Assembly (NCBI RefSeq): GCF_900129545.1
Contig: NZ_FQWB01000001.1
Location: 248,001 to 312,000, forward strand
DNA: 64,000 bases
Direction of reading: 5' to 3'
Source of the DNA: Flavobacterium fluvii
GTDB taxonomy: Bacteria > Bacteroidota > Bacteroidia > Flavobacteriales > Flavobacteriaceae
Shown here: one piece after another, positions 48,972-56,761 of the stretch
Layout: each line of letters starts with the position of its first letter
How positions within the stretch are numbered: position 1 is the stretch's first letter
Translations under genes and position numbers: made by a program
The notes under the pieces: generated by a model
What the model was told of the DNA's origin: nothing
What the model saw: only the letters and a program-made list of their open reading frames with translations
Databases searched by the model: none

Positions 48972-49418
48972 TTATTTTGGTCTAAAGGCTCCTGTTTCTT
49001 TGTCAAGTCGTGGATCGTTATTTATCGCTTCGAGTCGCTGTAATTGAATGTTTAATGGATATTCGGCACAAGCCATTATTGCATGGTTATAAATTACACT
49101 TATGTATAACCCATTTGTATTTACTTCTATGTCCTGATATAGTTCACTGGAACACAGTATAGTATGATACCCGTCGCTTAAAACTTTTACGCTATAAATA
49201 TCGTAAATTCTTATTTCTCCAAAATTTACAATTTCTACAGTTGCGTTTAGGAGATTAATTTCTACGCAAATAGAATTATCTTCGCACAAGTGTTTGTTTG
49301 TTGCCAGATCGACAAGAAAACCATCATTTTTGTTTTCTCCAAAAAAAACGTTTTGATTGTATTGGGCATTTGAATTTAAACCAAGTAATGCAATGGCAAT
49401 AAAAAGCAGTTTTTTCAT
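48972..49418 (-). CDS. Small secreted protein of unknown function
   Basis: 148 residues. The signal peptide is MKKLLFIAIALLGLNSNAQ. The mature part is beta-rich, with three or four cysteines (CEDNSICVEINL, TILCSSEL, IMACAEYPL) that could form disulfides. No domain is recognised. It is isolated, between the acyltransferase islet and tRNA-Leu. Start codon and signal peptide are consistent, so I believe it is real, but its role is unknown. Confidence 0.65.
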   Translation of the reverse strand: MKKLLFIAIALLGLNSNAQYNQNVFFGENKNDGFLVDLATNKHLCEDNSICVEINLLNATVEIVNFGEIRIYDIYSVKVLSDGYHTILCSSELYQDIEVNTNGLYISVIYNHAIMACAEYPLNIQLQRLEAINNDPRLDKETGAFRPK

Positions 49419-49870
49419 TATTTTTCAATTTTATAATTAACGGTAATTGAAGGAATAAATTTTACTAATTCATCCTAAACACATTTGTTCAAACAACATC
49501 ATAACGCCTAATTACTGTTTATATTTTGATTATTTTATGTGATGAATACAAGCAGCCTATTTGTCAACCAATACACAAGACTAATCACCAATAATAGCAG
49601 TTTTACATTCTTTTGATACTCTCATAGAAATACATTTCACAACTAGATTATTTGAAAATATTAATTGCTAAATTTTTATAGTGAGAAATATTTAGACACA
49701 AGGTTATACCCCCGAATACACAACAAAACACAAAAACAAAAAGTTAATACAATAAAGGGAGGGGGTTTCTTAATTTATACACAGAACTAAAAAACAGGGT
49801 AGTTATTGGGGCAGAGTAAAATAAAAAATCCTTTAACCGTTTGTTTACAACGTTTAAAGGATTTTTAAAG
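49419..49870. other. 452-bp intergenic region left of tRNA-Leu
   Basis: Only a terminator-like hairpin for the tRNA (about 49825-49868, TCCTTTAA paired with TTTAAAGGA) is visible. The rest is A+T-rich, with no convincing ORF. I find no clear promoter for the secreted-protein gene. Confidence 0.5.
49825..49868 (-). terminator. Terminator of tRNA-Leu
   Basis: AAATCCTTTAA (from about 49828) pairs with TTTAAAGGATTT (ending about 49866) with inner CGT/ACG pairing. On the minus strand it ends in a T-rich stretch. Confidence 0.75.
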
Positions 49871-49952
49871 TGCGGATAATAGGACTCGAACCTACACGCC
49901 TTGCGGCACCAGATCCTAAGTCTGGCATGTCTACCAATTTCACCATATCCGC
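49871..49952 (-). tRNA. tRNA-Leu (TAG)
   Basis: Read on the minus strand, GCGGATA (49952-49946) pairs with the acceptor end at 49878-49872; discriminator A at 49871. The anticodon loop CTTAGGA (49920-49914) gives anticodon TAG. A long variable arm (TGCCGCAAGGCGT) marks it as class II. CCA is not encoded. Confidence 0.96.
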
Positions 49953-49965
49953 AAAATTGTGAGTG

Positions 49966-49995
49966 CAAATATAAACATAACTTCCAACTTTCAAA
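49966..49995 (-). promoter_or_regulatory. Promoter of tRNA-Leu
   Basis: On the minus strand TTTG (49995-49992), 18 bases, TATATTTG (49973-49966). The tRNA begins 13 bases later. A divergent -7 for the dipeptidase is TACTTTTG at 50030-50037. Confidence 0.6.
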
Positions 49996-50060
49996 GGAAT
50001 TTATTCAAAAATATTTACGCTCTTTTTTGTACTTTTGAAAGTATAAAATTATAACCCATT

Positions 50061-51449
50061 ATGGAAACCATAAAATCCTACGTTCAACAGCATAAAGACC
50101 GCTTCATTAACGAGTTAATCGAATTGTTGAAAATTCCTTCCGTTAGCGCCGATTCCGCTTACCATCATGATGTTATCAATACTGCCAATGCCGTAAAAGC
50201 CAGCCTGGAAAAAGCAGGTTGCGATTTTGTGGAGATTTGCGACACGCCTGGAAACCCAATTGTATATGGCGAAAAAACTATCGACGCCAGTTTGCCAACC
50301 GTTTTGGTTTACGGTCATTACGACGTGCAACCCGCCGATCCAATCGATTTGTGGACGTCTCCCCCATTCGAACCTGTTATCAAAAAAACCGAAATTCATC
50401 CCGAAGGTGCGATTTTTGCCCGCGGTTCCTGCGACGATAAAGGTCAAATGTACATGCACGTAAAAGCACTGGAATACATGATTCAATCGAATACTTTGCC
50501 TTGCAACGTGAAATTCATGATTGAAGGCGAAGAAGAAATTGGCTCCAAAAGCTTGAGTTGGTTTGTGGAACGCAACCAAGAAAAACTAAAAAACGACGTG
50601 ATTTTAATCTCGGACACTGGAATGATTTCCAACCAACAACCTTCCATCACTACCGGATTGCGTGGTTTGAGTTATGTGGAAGTCGAAGTTACGGGCCCCA
50701 ATCGCGATTTACATTCTGGTCTTTATGGTGGTGCAGTTGCCAATCCCATCAACGTTTTGGCCAAAATGATTGCTTCGCTTCACGACGAAAACAATCACGT
50801 GACCATCCCCGGTTTCTATGATAAAGTCGAAGAATTGTCATTGGAAGAAAGAGCCGAAATGGCAAAAGCGCCTTTCAACTTGGAAGATTATAAAAAAGCA
50901 TTGGACTTGAATGATGTTTATGGCGAAAAAGGCTATGTAACCAACGAAAGAAACTCGATTCGTCCAACGCTTGACGTGAACGGAATTTGGGGCGGATACA
51001 TTGGTGAAGGTGCCAAAACGGTTATCGCGAGTCAGGCTTTCGCCAAAATCTCGATGCGATTGGTTCCAAATCAAGATTGGGAAGAAATCACCGAATTGTT
51101 TACCAAACATTTCATCAACATTGCACCTGCCGGAGTGAAAGTAAAAGTAAAACCGCATCACGGCGGACAAGGCTATGTGACGCCCACGGACAGCATTGGA
51201 TACAAAGCCGCCAACAAAGCCTACACCGAAACTTTTGGAGTTCCCGCGATTCCGGTTCGTTCCGGTGGAAGTATTCCAATTGTAGCCTTGTTCGAAAAAG
51301 AGCTGAAAAGCAAAACCATCCTGATGGGATTTGGCCTGGACAGCGATGCCATCCATTCGCCAAACGAACATTTCGGAATTTTTAATTACCTGAAAGGAAT
51401 TGAAACGATTCCGTTGTTTTACAAGTATTTTGTGGAGATGAGTAAATAA
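50061..51449 (+). CDS. M20 family dipeptidase
   Basis: 462 residues, a cytoplasmic zinc metallopeptidase. VLVYGHYDVQPADP holds the first metal ligands (His and Asp) and GAIFARGSCDDKGQMYMHV the bridging Asp. FMIEGEEEIGSKSL supplies the catalytic Glu pair. The lid domain (LRGLSYVEVEVTGPNRDLHSGLYGG) has the dimer-contributed His, and AIHSPNEHFGIFNY carries the last ligand. This is the PepV/carnosinase-like subgroup that cleaves dipeptides. No neighbours on the same strand. Confidence 0.92.
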   Translation: METIKSYVQQHKDRFINELIELLKIPSVSADSAYHHDVINTANAVKASLEKAGCDFVEICDTPGNPIVYGEKTIDASLPTVLVYGHYDVQPADPIDLWTSPPFEPVIKKTEIHPEGAIFARGSCDDKGQMYMHVKALEYMIQSNTLPCNVKFMIEGEEEIGSKSLSWFVERNQEKLKNDVILISDTGMISNQQPSITTGLRGLSYVEVEVTGPNRDLHSGLYGGAVANPINVLAKMIASLHDENNHVTIPGFYDKVEELSLEERAEMAKAPFNLEDYKKALDLNDVYGEKGYVTNERNSIRPTLDVNGIWGGYIGEGAKTVIASQAFAKISMRLVPNQDWEEITELFTKHFINIAPAGVKVKVKPHHGGQGYVTPTDSIGYKAANKAYTETFGVPAIPVRSGGSIPIVALFEKELKSKTILMGFGLDSDAIHSPNEHFGIFNYLKGIETIPLFYKYFVEMSK

Positions 51450-51551
51450 GTCTATTGCACACTGATAAAACGGATGATACAGATAAAAACGGATTTTCTT
51501 CAGTGAAAATTCGTTTTATCCGTTTAAATCCATAGGCTGTAAAACTATTCA

Positions 51552-52907
51552 TCAAGCATTATAACCCAAATAAGGCACGATTTGCTCCTTGAAAACAACT
51601 CCAAATTCTTCCAACTCTTTCAAAATGGGCAAATACACTTCTTCTCGAATAGGGAGTTGCACACCGGGAGTTTTTATCTTTCCGTTCAGGATTAACAAAG
51701 TTGCCATTGCCACGGGCAAGCCCACTGTTTTTGCCATTGCAGTATAAGTTTGGTCTTCGCCAATGCAAACCATTTTGGAATCTATTTGCTCTTTTTTGCC
51801 GTTCAATTCATAGCCAAATTTGTGATACATCACGATCATGTCTTTGTCTTTGGGTTGCAAAGTCCAGCTGTCGGTCAGGATTTTTTCGAGAATTTGGGCG
51901 GGAGTGGCCTCTTTTAGACCTACTTTTTTGTTGGGATTGAACAAATCCAATTCCAGCAATTTGTCCCACATAATATCATCCTGATCGATTTTTAATATAA
52001 AACGCATCTTGATTTCGACAGAATCCGTTGGATGATAAGGCAAGAAAGAATTCACGAATTGACGGTAACTCATCTCTTCTGAACCTTCCATAACATAACT
52101 ATCATCCGTCATTCCAAGCTGCACGAACATATTCCAAGCCTTGGAAAATCCGACCCTGCGAATGGTTCCCCGATACAAGGTAAGAACATCTTTCAAACCA
52201 TAAACATCGAGATATTTCAGTGAATCCCGGTTCGAATAAGCTTCAAACCGTCCATAACCTTCGACTTCCAGAAATTCGGTTCTGCGGAATAAATTCCAAT
52301 ACGGGATGTATTTATAAGTTCCTTCCTGGATGAATTTTGCAGCTCCACCTTGGCCCGCCAATACCACGTTTCGAGGCGCCCAAGTGAACTTGTAATTCCA
52401 CAAATTCGTGTCCGATTCCGGAGCGACAAGACCTCCACAGAAAGATTCAAACAAAAGCATTTTTCCTCCTTTGGCCTTGATTTCGTGAATCACCTTCATA
52501 GCGCTCATATGGTCAATTCCGGGATCAAGACCCACTTCATTCATAAAAATCAAATTGTTTTCTTTGGCCGCAGAATCCAATTCCTGCATGGCATCGCTAA
52601 TATAGGAAGCCGTCACCAAATGTTTTTTATAGGCAATGCAATCCTTGGCAACTTCAATATGTAGATGTGCCGGCAACATCGAAATCACGATATCCACTTT
52701 TTGGACAAGTGCTGTCCTTTGATTTTGGTCGAAAACATCCAATGCTATTGCGGTTGCATTGGGATGATTATTGATTTTCTTTTGGGCGGAAGCCAATGAC
52801 AAATCCCCAATAATGAGGTGCAGATTTTCCTCGTCGGATTTGTTTAAAAGATATTGAATCAAGGACGAAGCCGATCTTCCCGCCCCGATGATTAGAATGG
52901 TTCTCAT
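51552..52907 (-). CDS. Saccharopine dehydrogenase family protein
   Basis: 451 residues. N-terminal Rossmann fold ILIIGAGRSASSLIQYLL, then VDIVISMLPAHLHIEVAKDC and NEVGLDPGIDHMSAMKVIHEI, the core of saccharopine reductase-like enzymes. SFCGGLVAPESDTNLWNYKFTW is the C-terminal catalytic segment. Cytoplasmic. Possible roles are lysine degradation or a lineage-specific amino-acid dehydrogenase. It converges with the dipeptidase, with a degenerate intergenic repeat (51466-51530, GGAT/ATCC palindromic stretches) between. Confidence 0.87.
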   Translation of the reverse strand: MRTILIIGAGRSASSLIQYLLNKSDEENLHLIIGDLSLASAQKKINNHPNATAIALDVFDQNQRTALVQKVDIVISMLPAHLHIEVAKDCIAYKKHLVTASYISDAMQELDSAAKENNLIFMNEVGLDPGIDHMSAMKVIHEIKAKGGKMLLFESFCGGLVAPESDTNLWNYKFTWAPRNVVLAGQGGAAKFIQEGTYKYIPYWNLFRRTEFLEVEGYGRFEAYSNRDSLKYLDVYGLKDVLTLYRGTIRRVGFSKAWNMFVQLGMTDDSYVMEGSEEMSYRQFVNSFLPYHPTDSVEIKMRFILKIDQDDIMWDKLLELDLFNPNKKVGLKEATPAQILEKILTDSWTLQPKDKDMIVMYHKFGYELNGKKEQIDSKMVCIGEDQTYTAMAKTVGLPVAMATLLILNGKIKTPGVQLPIREEVYLPILKELEEFGVVFKEQIVPYLGYNA

Positions 52908-52967
52908 AACTGTGATTATTAAGGCAAATGTAAGTTAATCATAAAATAACGATCCAGCCAAAAGTTA

Positions 52968-53096
52968 GCCACAAATTACACTAATTGTCACAAATTTGAA
53001 ATGATTTAAAATCGAATCACGCGAATTTTATCAATTTTTAGAATTCGTGAAATAAAAAACAGATTGCAATTCGTCTTCATTGGTGTAATTAGTGGC
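52968..53096. repeat. Large intergenic palindrome between saccharopine dehydrogenase and DUF423 genes
   Basis: GCCACAAATTACACTAA (52968-52984) pairs with TTGGTGTAATTAGTGGC (53080-53096) at 15 of 17 positions. Inside lies a second inverted repeat (CACGCGAATT at 53018-53027 with AATTCGTG at 53042-53049). It can form a cruciform of about 130 bp. Confidence 0.7.
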
Positions 53097-53188
53097 AGAA
53101 ACTTTTAAAAACAACAACAATAAAGTATCGTTAAAATTGATTCTATTTAGTGATAAAGCAATATTTTTGTAGTTAAAACATATAAAAA

Positions 53189-53575
53189 ATGGACAAAAAA
53201 ATAATTTCTACAGGAGCAATTTTCGGAATGCTGGCCATCATATTGGGAGCTTTTGGAGCACACGCCCTCAAAAAAGTTTTATCCCTCGAAGAACTTGCCA
53301 CATTTGAAACGGGAGTAAAGTACCAAATGTATCACGCCCTATTTTTATTGTTCATTGGCTTGGCTTCTGGAATTTCTGAAAAAACAAAGAAAACCATTTA
53401 CTATTTGGTTGTTGTTGGAGTACTTTTCTTTTCGGGTTCCATCTATTTATTGGCCACAAACAGCCTTACCACTTTTGATTTCAAAACCATAGGATTTGTA
53501 ACTCCCATAGGCGGATTGCTGTTAATATTGGCTTGGGGAGCATTATTATTGCATTATTTTAATAAAAAATCATAA
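53189..53575 (+). CDS. DUF423 membrane protein
   Basis: 128 residues with four hydrophobic helices. FGMLAIILGAFGAHALKKVL and the YQMYHALFLLFIGL segment define DUF423 (YgdD-like). The function of the family is unknown. Promoter elements are TTG (53137-53139), 22 bases, TATTTTTG (53162-53169), 20 bases before the ATG. It stands alone. Confidence 0.92.
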   Translation: MDKKIISTGAIFGMLAIILGAFGAHALKKVLSLEELATFETGVKYQMYHALFLLFIGLASGISEKTKKTIYYLVVVGVLFFSGSIYLLATNSLTTFDFKTIGFVTPIGGLLLILAWGALLLHYFNKKS

Positions 53576-53620
53576 AATTACTGTAAACCAATCTTATACG
53601 GATTTTTATTTCTATTTTTG

Positions 53621-53787
53621 TATCATAAATCAAATCTCACGAAAACGATTTCGTTTTAGATTTAATATTGATTTTTCAAAATTTTCAGCATTTGTAAATG
53701 CAGGAATTATGACAGAGGCAATCTCTGGTTTAGTTAATTTTAATTCAAAAACAAAAAGAGCTGCTCGAAACGAACAGCTCTTTTTTT
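53621..53787 (+). ncRNA. Candidate structured small RNA
   Basis: TATTTTTG (53613-53620) is a -7-like element. Three stem-loops then follow: an outer AAATCT/AGATTT with inner AAAACG/CGTTTT (53632-53663), GCATT/AATGC (53688-53701), and CAGAG/CTCTG (53713-53727). A strong terminator stem ends the unit (53753-53767 with 53771-53785, one mismatch, then T-run). A 41-codon frame from 53709 runs through the terminator and is not convincing as a gene. No -33 element is clear and I recognise no known RNA family, so the call rests on structure alone. Confidence 0.45.
53753..53787 (+). terminator. Strong terminator without an annotated gene upstream
   Basis: AAAAAGAGCTGCTCG (53753-53767), loop AAA, CGAACAGCTCTTTTT (53771-53785) with one C-A mismatch, then T-run. 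It is 178 bp past the DUF423 stop, too far for a simple 3' end, which supports an independent RNA between them. Confidence 0.85.
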
Positions 53788-53896
53788 ATCTTCAAATGAA
53801 ATTTACAACAATTGGTAACTTTTGGCGTTAAATAGCTACTAATCAACATCAATCATCAAAGCGACGGGAAACTGGCGCTGCAAATCAAAATCAATC

Positions 53897-54997
53897 ATGT
53901 TAAAACAATTCTTCATCCTCTGTTCCGGAGCCGATAAATCCTTGCTGGAAGGCTGCTCCGAAGGTGAACAAACCAAATATGTGGGTATTGGCGCCACGGT
54001 TTTCTTCACTGCCGTCATGGCTTTCATCGCCAGTTCTTATGCGCTTTTCACGGTTTTTGACAACCCTTTTATTGCCATGGGATTTGGAGTCGTTTGGGGA
54101 TTGCTCATTTTCAATTTGGATCGGTTCATTGTCTCCACGATTCGAAAAAGAGATAAATTCAAAAGCGAATTCCTGCAGGCCAGTCCGCGAATTATTTTGG
54201 CGATAATCATTGCCATCGTGATTTCGAAACCATTGGAAATTAAAATTTTCGAGAAGGAAATCAACACCGTTTTATTGAAAGAAAAAAACGCCATGGCCTT
54301 GAACAATAAAAAGGAAGTTGCCAATTATTTCAAATCGGATTTGGACAAAAACAAGGCCGAAACCAACGTTTTGAAAGCGGAAATTGAACGTAAAGAAAAA
54401 GAAGTAAACACTTTGTACGAAACCTACATTACCGAAGCCGAAGGAACAAAAGGCACAATGAAACTGGGAAAAGGCCCGGTTTTCAAGGAGAAAATCGCCA
54501 AGCATAATTTGGTTTCCGCCGAACTGGATTCCATTCGAAAAACTAATTTGGCCAAAATTGCCGTCAACGATAAAAAAGCCATAACCCTTCAAGCCGATTT
54601 AGACAAAAAAGTAACCGAAACCCAACCCATAATCGAGGGTTTCGATGGTTTGATGGCGCGAATTAATGCGTTGAACAAACTGCCGTTGATTCCTTCCTTG
54701 TTTATAATGTTGCTGTTTTTGGCGATAGAAACTTCGCCAATCATCGCCAAATTATTGTCCCCAAAAGGCGAATACGATTATAAGTTGGAAGATTTGGAAA
54801 CGGCTTTGAAAGCCACTTTGTCACAAGACAAATACCAACGCGATTTATTGGTAAAAACTAGCGCTTCGATGCACGATAAAGTCTATGACGACATTGCCCA
54901 AGACAAGAAAATCTATGATTTACAACGCCAAAAAGCCACCGAATTGCTGGAACTTCAAGCGCATAATTTTGTGGAAAAACAGAAGAGAACTTTATAA
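53897..54997 (+). CDS. DUF4407 membrane protein
   Basis: 366 residues. Three hydrophobic helices cluster at the N-terminus (TVFFTAVMAFIASSYALF, MGFGVVWGLLIFNLDRFI, IILAIIIAIVISKPLEI) and one sits late (IPSLFIMLLFLAIETSP). A highly charged coiled-coil of about 130 residues separates them. LFTVFDNPFIAMGFGVVWG and NLDRFIVSTIRKRDKF are what I associate with DUF4407. Function unknown. The gene is single, with an ATTAAG palindrome after its stop. Confidence 0.88.
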   Translation: MLKQFFILCSGADKSLLEGCSEGEQTKYVGIGATVFFTAVMAFIASSYALFTVFDNPFIAMGFGVVWGLLIFNLDRFIVSTIRKRDKFKSEFLQASPRIILAIIIAIVISKPLEIKIFEKEINTVLLKEKNAMALNNKKEVANYFKSDLDKNKAETNVLKAEIERKEKEVNTLYETYITEAEGTKGTMKLGKGPVFKEKIAKHNLVSAELDSIRKTNLAKIAVNDKKAITLQADLDKKVTETQPIIEGFDGLMARINALNKLPLIPSLFIMLLFLAIETSPIIAKLLSPKGEYDYKLEDLETALKATLSQDKYQRDLLVKTSASMHDKVYDDIAQDKKIYDLQRQKATELLELQAHNFVEKQKRTL

Positions 54998-55031
54998 AAA
55001 AGGTTCTATTGGTATTTGTGCAAAAGAGTTG

Positions 55032-55099
55032 AACCATTAAGCACATTAAGAAAATTAAGATTTGCATTGTTCTTAATTTTCTTAATGTGCTTAATGGTT
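55032..55099. repeat. ATTAAG palindrome, long copy
   Basis: Arms 55032-55060 and 55071-55099 are perfect 29-bp complements around a 10-base loop. The left arm is AACCATTAAG, CACATTAAG and AAAATTAAG in series, a modular unit of NNNATTAAG. The copy at 26432-26495 lacks the middle module. Confidence 0.85.
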
Positions 55100-55140
55100 T
55101 GAAAAAAAGAATGCTCACAACATTTCCTGTAGATCCATAA

Positions 55141-55186
55141 AAAACAATAAACCCGACAAATTTCGATTTGTCGGGTTTATTGTTTT
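55141..55186. terminator. Bidirectional terminator between DUF4407 and PH/SHOCT genes
   Basis: A perfect 21-bp stem (55141-55161 with 55166-55186) around TTCG, with A-run on one side and T-run on the other. It can end transcripts in both directions. Confidence 0.9.
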
Positions 55187-55201
55187 TAAAACGAGATGAT
55201 T

Positions 55202-55903
55202 TTACATCAAACTCAATATTTCTTTTTTGAAAGCGTCGTATTCGCCTTGTAAAATCAATCCGTTGTCGAGGAGTTTTTTATAATTTTGAAGTTTGGCAAA
55301 AAGCTCGTCTTGCGTCAATTCACTTGAAGGTTTTTCAGTTGAAGTAGCCGTGTTTTCAACAACAGGTTCTGCATAATTGGTAACTGCCGGCATAATTTCG
55401 GCATAATTCACCACTTCTTCCGTTTCTACTTCTTCCACAATTTCTTCTGGAACATATTCCGGGATTTGAATTTTTTCTTCTTCAGAAACCACAGGATTTA
55501 CAACAGGATTTTTCAACAAATCCAATTGTTCCTTGGCGTAAGTGGAAATCTTTCTAGCCTGAATTTTCGGAATATAATCAATGGAAACCTGAATCTGTGT
55601 CTTGGTTGAAAACGAAAATTCGGAACCCAAAATATTTTCTTTCATGAAAGTCCCTTCAATTTCATCCCAAGTAAAATCGGTGAAATTCATGGAAAGCCCC
55701 ATGTTTTTGGGTTGGCAAATGATGATTCTTTTATTGGTCACTACAATGCTGTCCGGAAAAACGGTGATAGCCGGTTTTTTTTGAACGGCGATATAGCCAA
55801 TTTCTTCGTTTTTCATCAATAAATCATTCAATTTTGAAGTGATTTTCTCGATGGCTTTTGGGTCTTGTTCTTCGTTCAGGAATTTTTTTATATTGTCAAT
55901 CAT
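55202..55903 (-). CDS. Bacterial PH-like domain protein with C-terminal SHOCT
   Basis: About 233 residues from the preferred ATG at 55903 (MIDNIKKFLNEEQDP). An earlier in-frame ATG at 55942 is possible but adds a poorly matching leader. Residues about 40-120 (IGYIAVQKKPAITVFPDSIVVTNKRIIICQPKNM) form a PH-like beta-sandwich. A variable acidic linker follows. The last 38 residues (ELTQDELFAKLQNYKKLLD, GLILQGEYDAFKKEIL) are a SHOCT motif. Such proteins bind partners or membranes; the function is unknown. It is a single gene. Confidence 0.82.
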   Translation of the reverse strand: MIDNIKKFLNEEQDPKAIEKITSKLNDLLMKNEEIGYIAVQKKPAITVFPDSIVVTNKRIIICQPKNMGLSMNFTDFTWDEIEGTFMKENILGSEFSFSTKTQIQVSIDYIPKIQARKISTYAKEQLDLLKNPVVNPVVSEEEKIQIPEYVPEEIVEEVETEEVVNYAEIMPAVTNYAEPVVENTATSTEKPSSELTQDELFAKLQNYKKLLDNGLILQGEYDAFKKEILSLM

Positions 55904-55962
55904 GCTGTTTTTATTTGAATAATGTTCTAAAATTTTTAGCAAAAGTAATGCCTAATTTTCTA

Positions 55963-55999
55963 ATTGCTTCGCCTGTTCGGTAAATTTTTTACCTCGGGT
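55963..55999. repeat. Dispersed GCTTCGCC/CTCGGGT intergenic element, copy 2
   Basis: ATTGCTTCGCCTGTTCG (55963-55979) and CTCGGGT (55993-55999) match copy 1 at 17026-17060 with one difference in the first block. It overlaps the 3' end of the MmcQ/YjbR gene: the last codons (LHPR and stop at 55989-55991) are within the element, so the repeat supplies that protein's C-terminus. Confidence 0.65.
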
Positions 56000-56357
56000 G
56001 CAGAATTTCGCTTTGGATTTTTTTGGTTAAACTTTTGAAAACCAATTCATAGGAATCGTCAATCAATTCCTTTACAAATTTATCCGAAACCTCGCTGTTT
56101 ATGGCAATCGAGTTCCAATGCACTTTGCTCATGTGAAACGCCGGCTGGATATCGTCATATTGGGCGCGCAATTCCTGGGCATAATCGGGATTGCACTTCA
56201 AATTCACTTTGGGTGCGCCATTTTCCCATTGCAACAAAGACGACAGCGCAAACATTTTTCCACCCACTTTAAACACTAAAGTGTCTTGGTCGAACGGAAA
56301 ATGTTCGGTCGTTCCTTTCTTGGACAGGCAATATTCGTAGTAGGTTTCTAAATTCAT
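55989..56357 (-). CDS. MmcQ/YjbR family protein
   Basis: 122 residues. LETYYEYCLSKKGTTEHFPF and FKVGGKMFALSSL match the MmcQ/YjbR (double-wing) fold, and HMSKVHWNSIAINSEVSDKFV closes the domain. Probably DNA-binding, but the biological role is unclear. It overlaps the GNAT gene by 4 bp, forming a small operon with hemW. The C-terminus ends in the GCTTCGCC repeat, so its last residues may be acquired sequence. Confidence 0.88.
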   Translation of the reverse strand: MNLETYYEYCLSKKGTTEHFPFDQDTLVFKVGGKMFALSSLLQWENGAPKVNLKCNPDYAQELRAQYDDIQPAFHMSKVHWNSIAINSEVSDKFVKELIDDSYELVFKSLTKKIQSEILHPR

Positions 56358-56755
56358 ATCGTTACTTTTTCCATCATTTTTTCTGGGTGTGCCAATGCCC
56401 TAAAACCGAATTTCTCGTATAAATAATGCGCATCCGATGTGGCCAGTCGCCATATTTTAATGTTTTTCAAAACCGGTTCGTTCATCATCGCATCAATCAA
56501 AATGGATGAATAGCCGTTTCCTCGATGTTCTTCGGCAATAAAAACATCCATCAAATAGGCAAAAACCACATAATCCGTAATCACTCTGGCAAAACCTATT
56601 TGGACCCCATCCAAATAAATCCCGAAACATACCGAACTGTCAATCGTGGTTTGCACTTCGTCAATGGTTCTTCCGGCCGCCCAATAAATGTCCTTCAAAA
56701 AATCTTGGATGAAAGGAACATCGAGCTTCGTCTTATCTGTTGAAACGGTAATCAT
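56354..56755 (-). CDS. GNAT family N-acetyltransferase
   Basis: 133 residues. VFGIYLDG-like strands precede YLMDVFIAEEHRGNGYSSILIDAMM, where HRGNGYS is the acetyl-CoA pyrophosphate loop (Q/RxxGxG/A). LYEKFGFRALAHPEKMM is the last helix-strand. Substrate unknown. It follows hemW by 6 bp and overlaps the MmcQ/YjbR gene by 4 bp. Confidence 0.9.
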   Translation of the reverse strand: MITVSTDKTKLDVPFIQDFLKDIYWAAGRTIDEVQTTIDSSVCFGIYLDGVQIGFARVITDYVVFAYLMDVFIAEEHRGNGYSSILIDAMMNEPVLKNIKIWRLATSDAHYLYEKFGFRALAHPEKMMEKVTI

Positions 56756-56761
56756 ATCTTT

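Noticed and set aside
53709..53831. 41-codon frame starting MTEAISGLVNF
   Set aside because: It runs through a strong terminator hairpin; the RNA structure explains the conservation better than a peptide.
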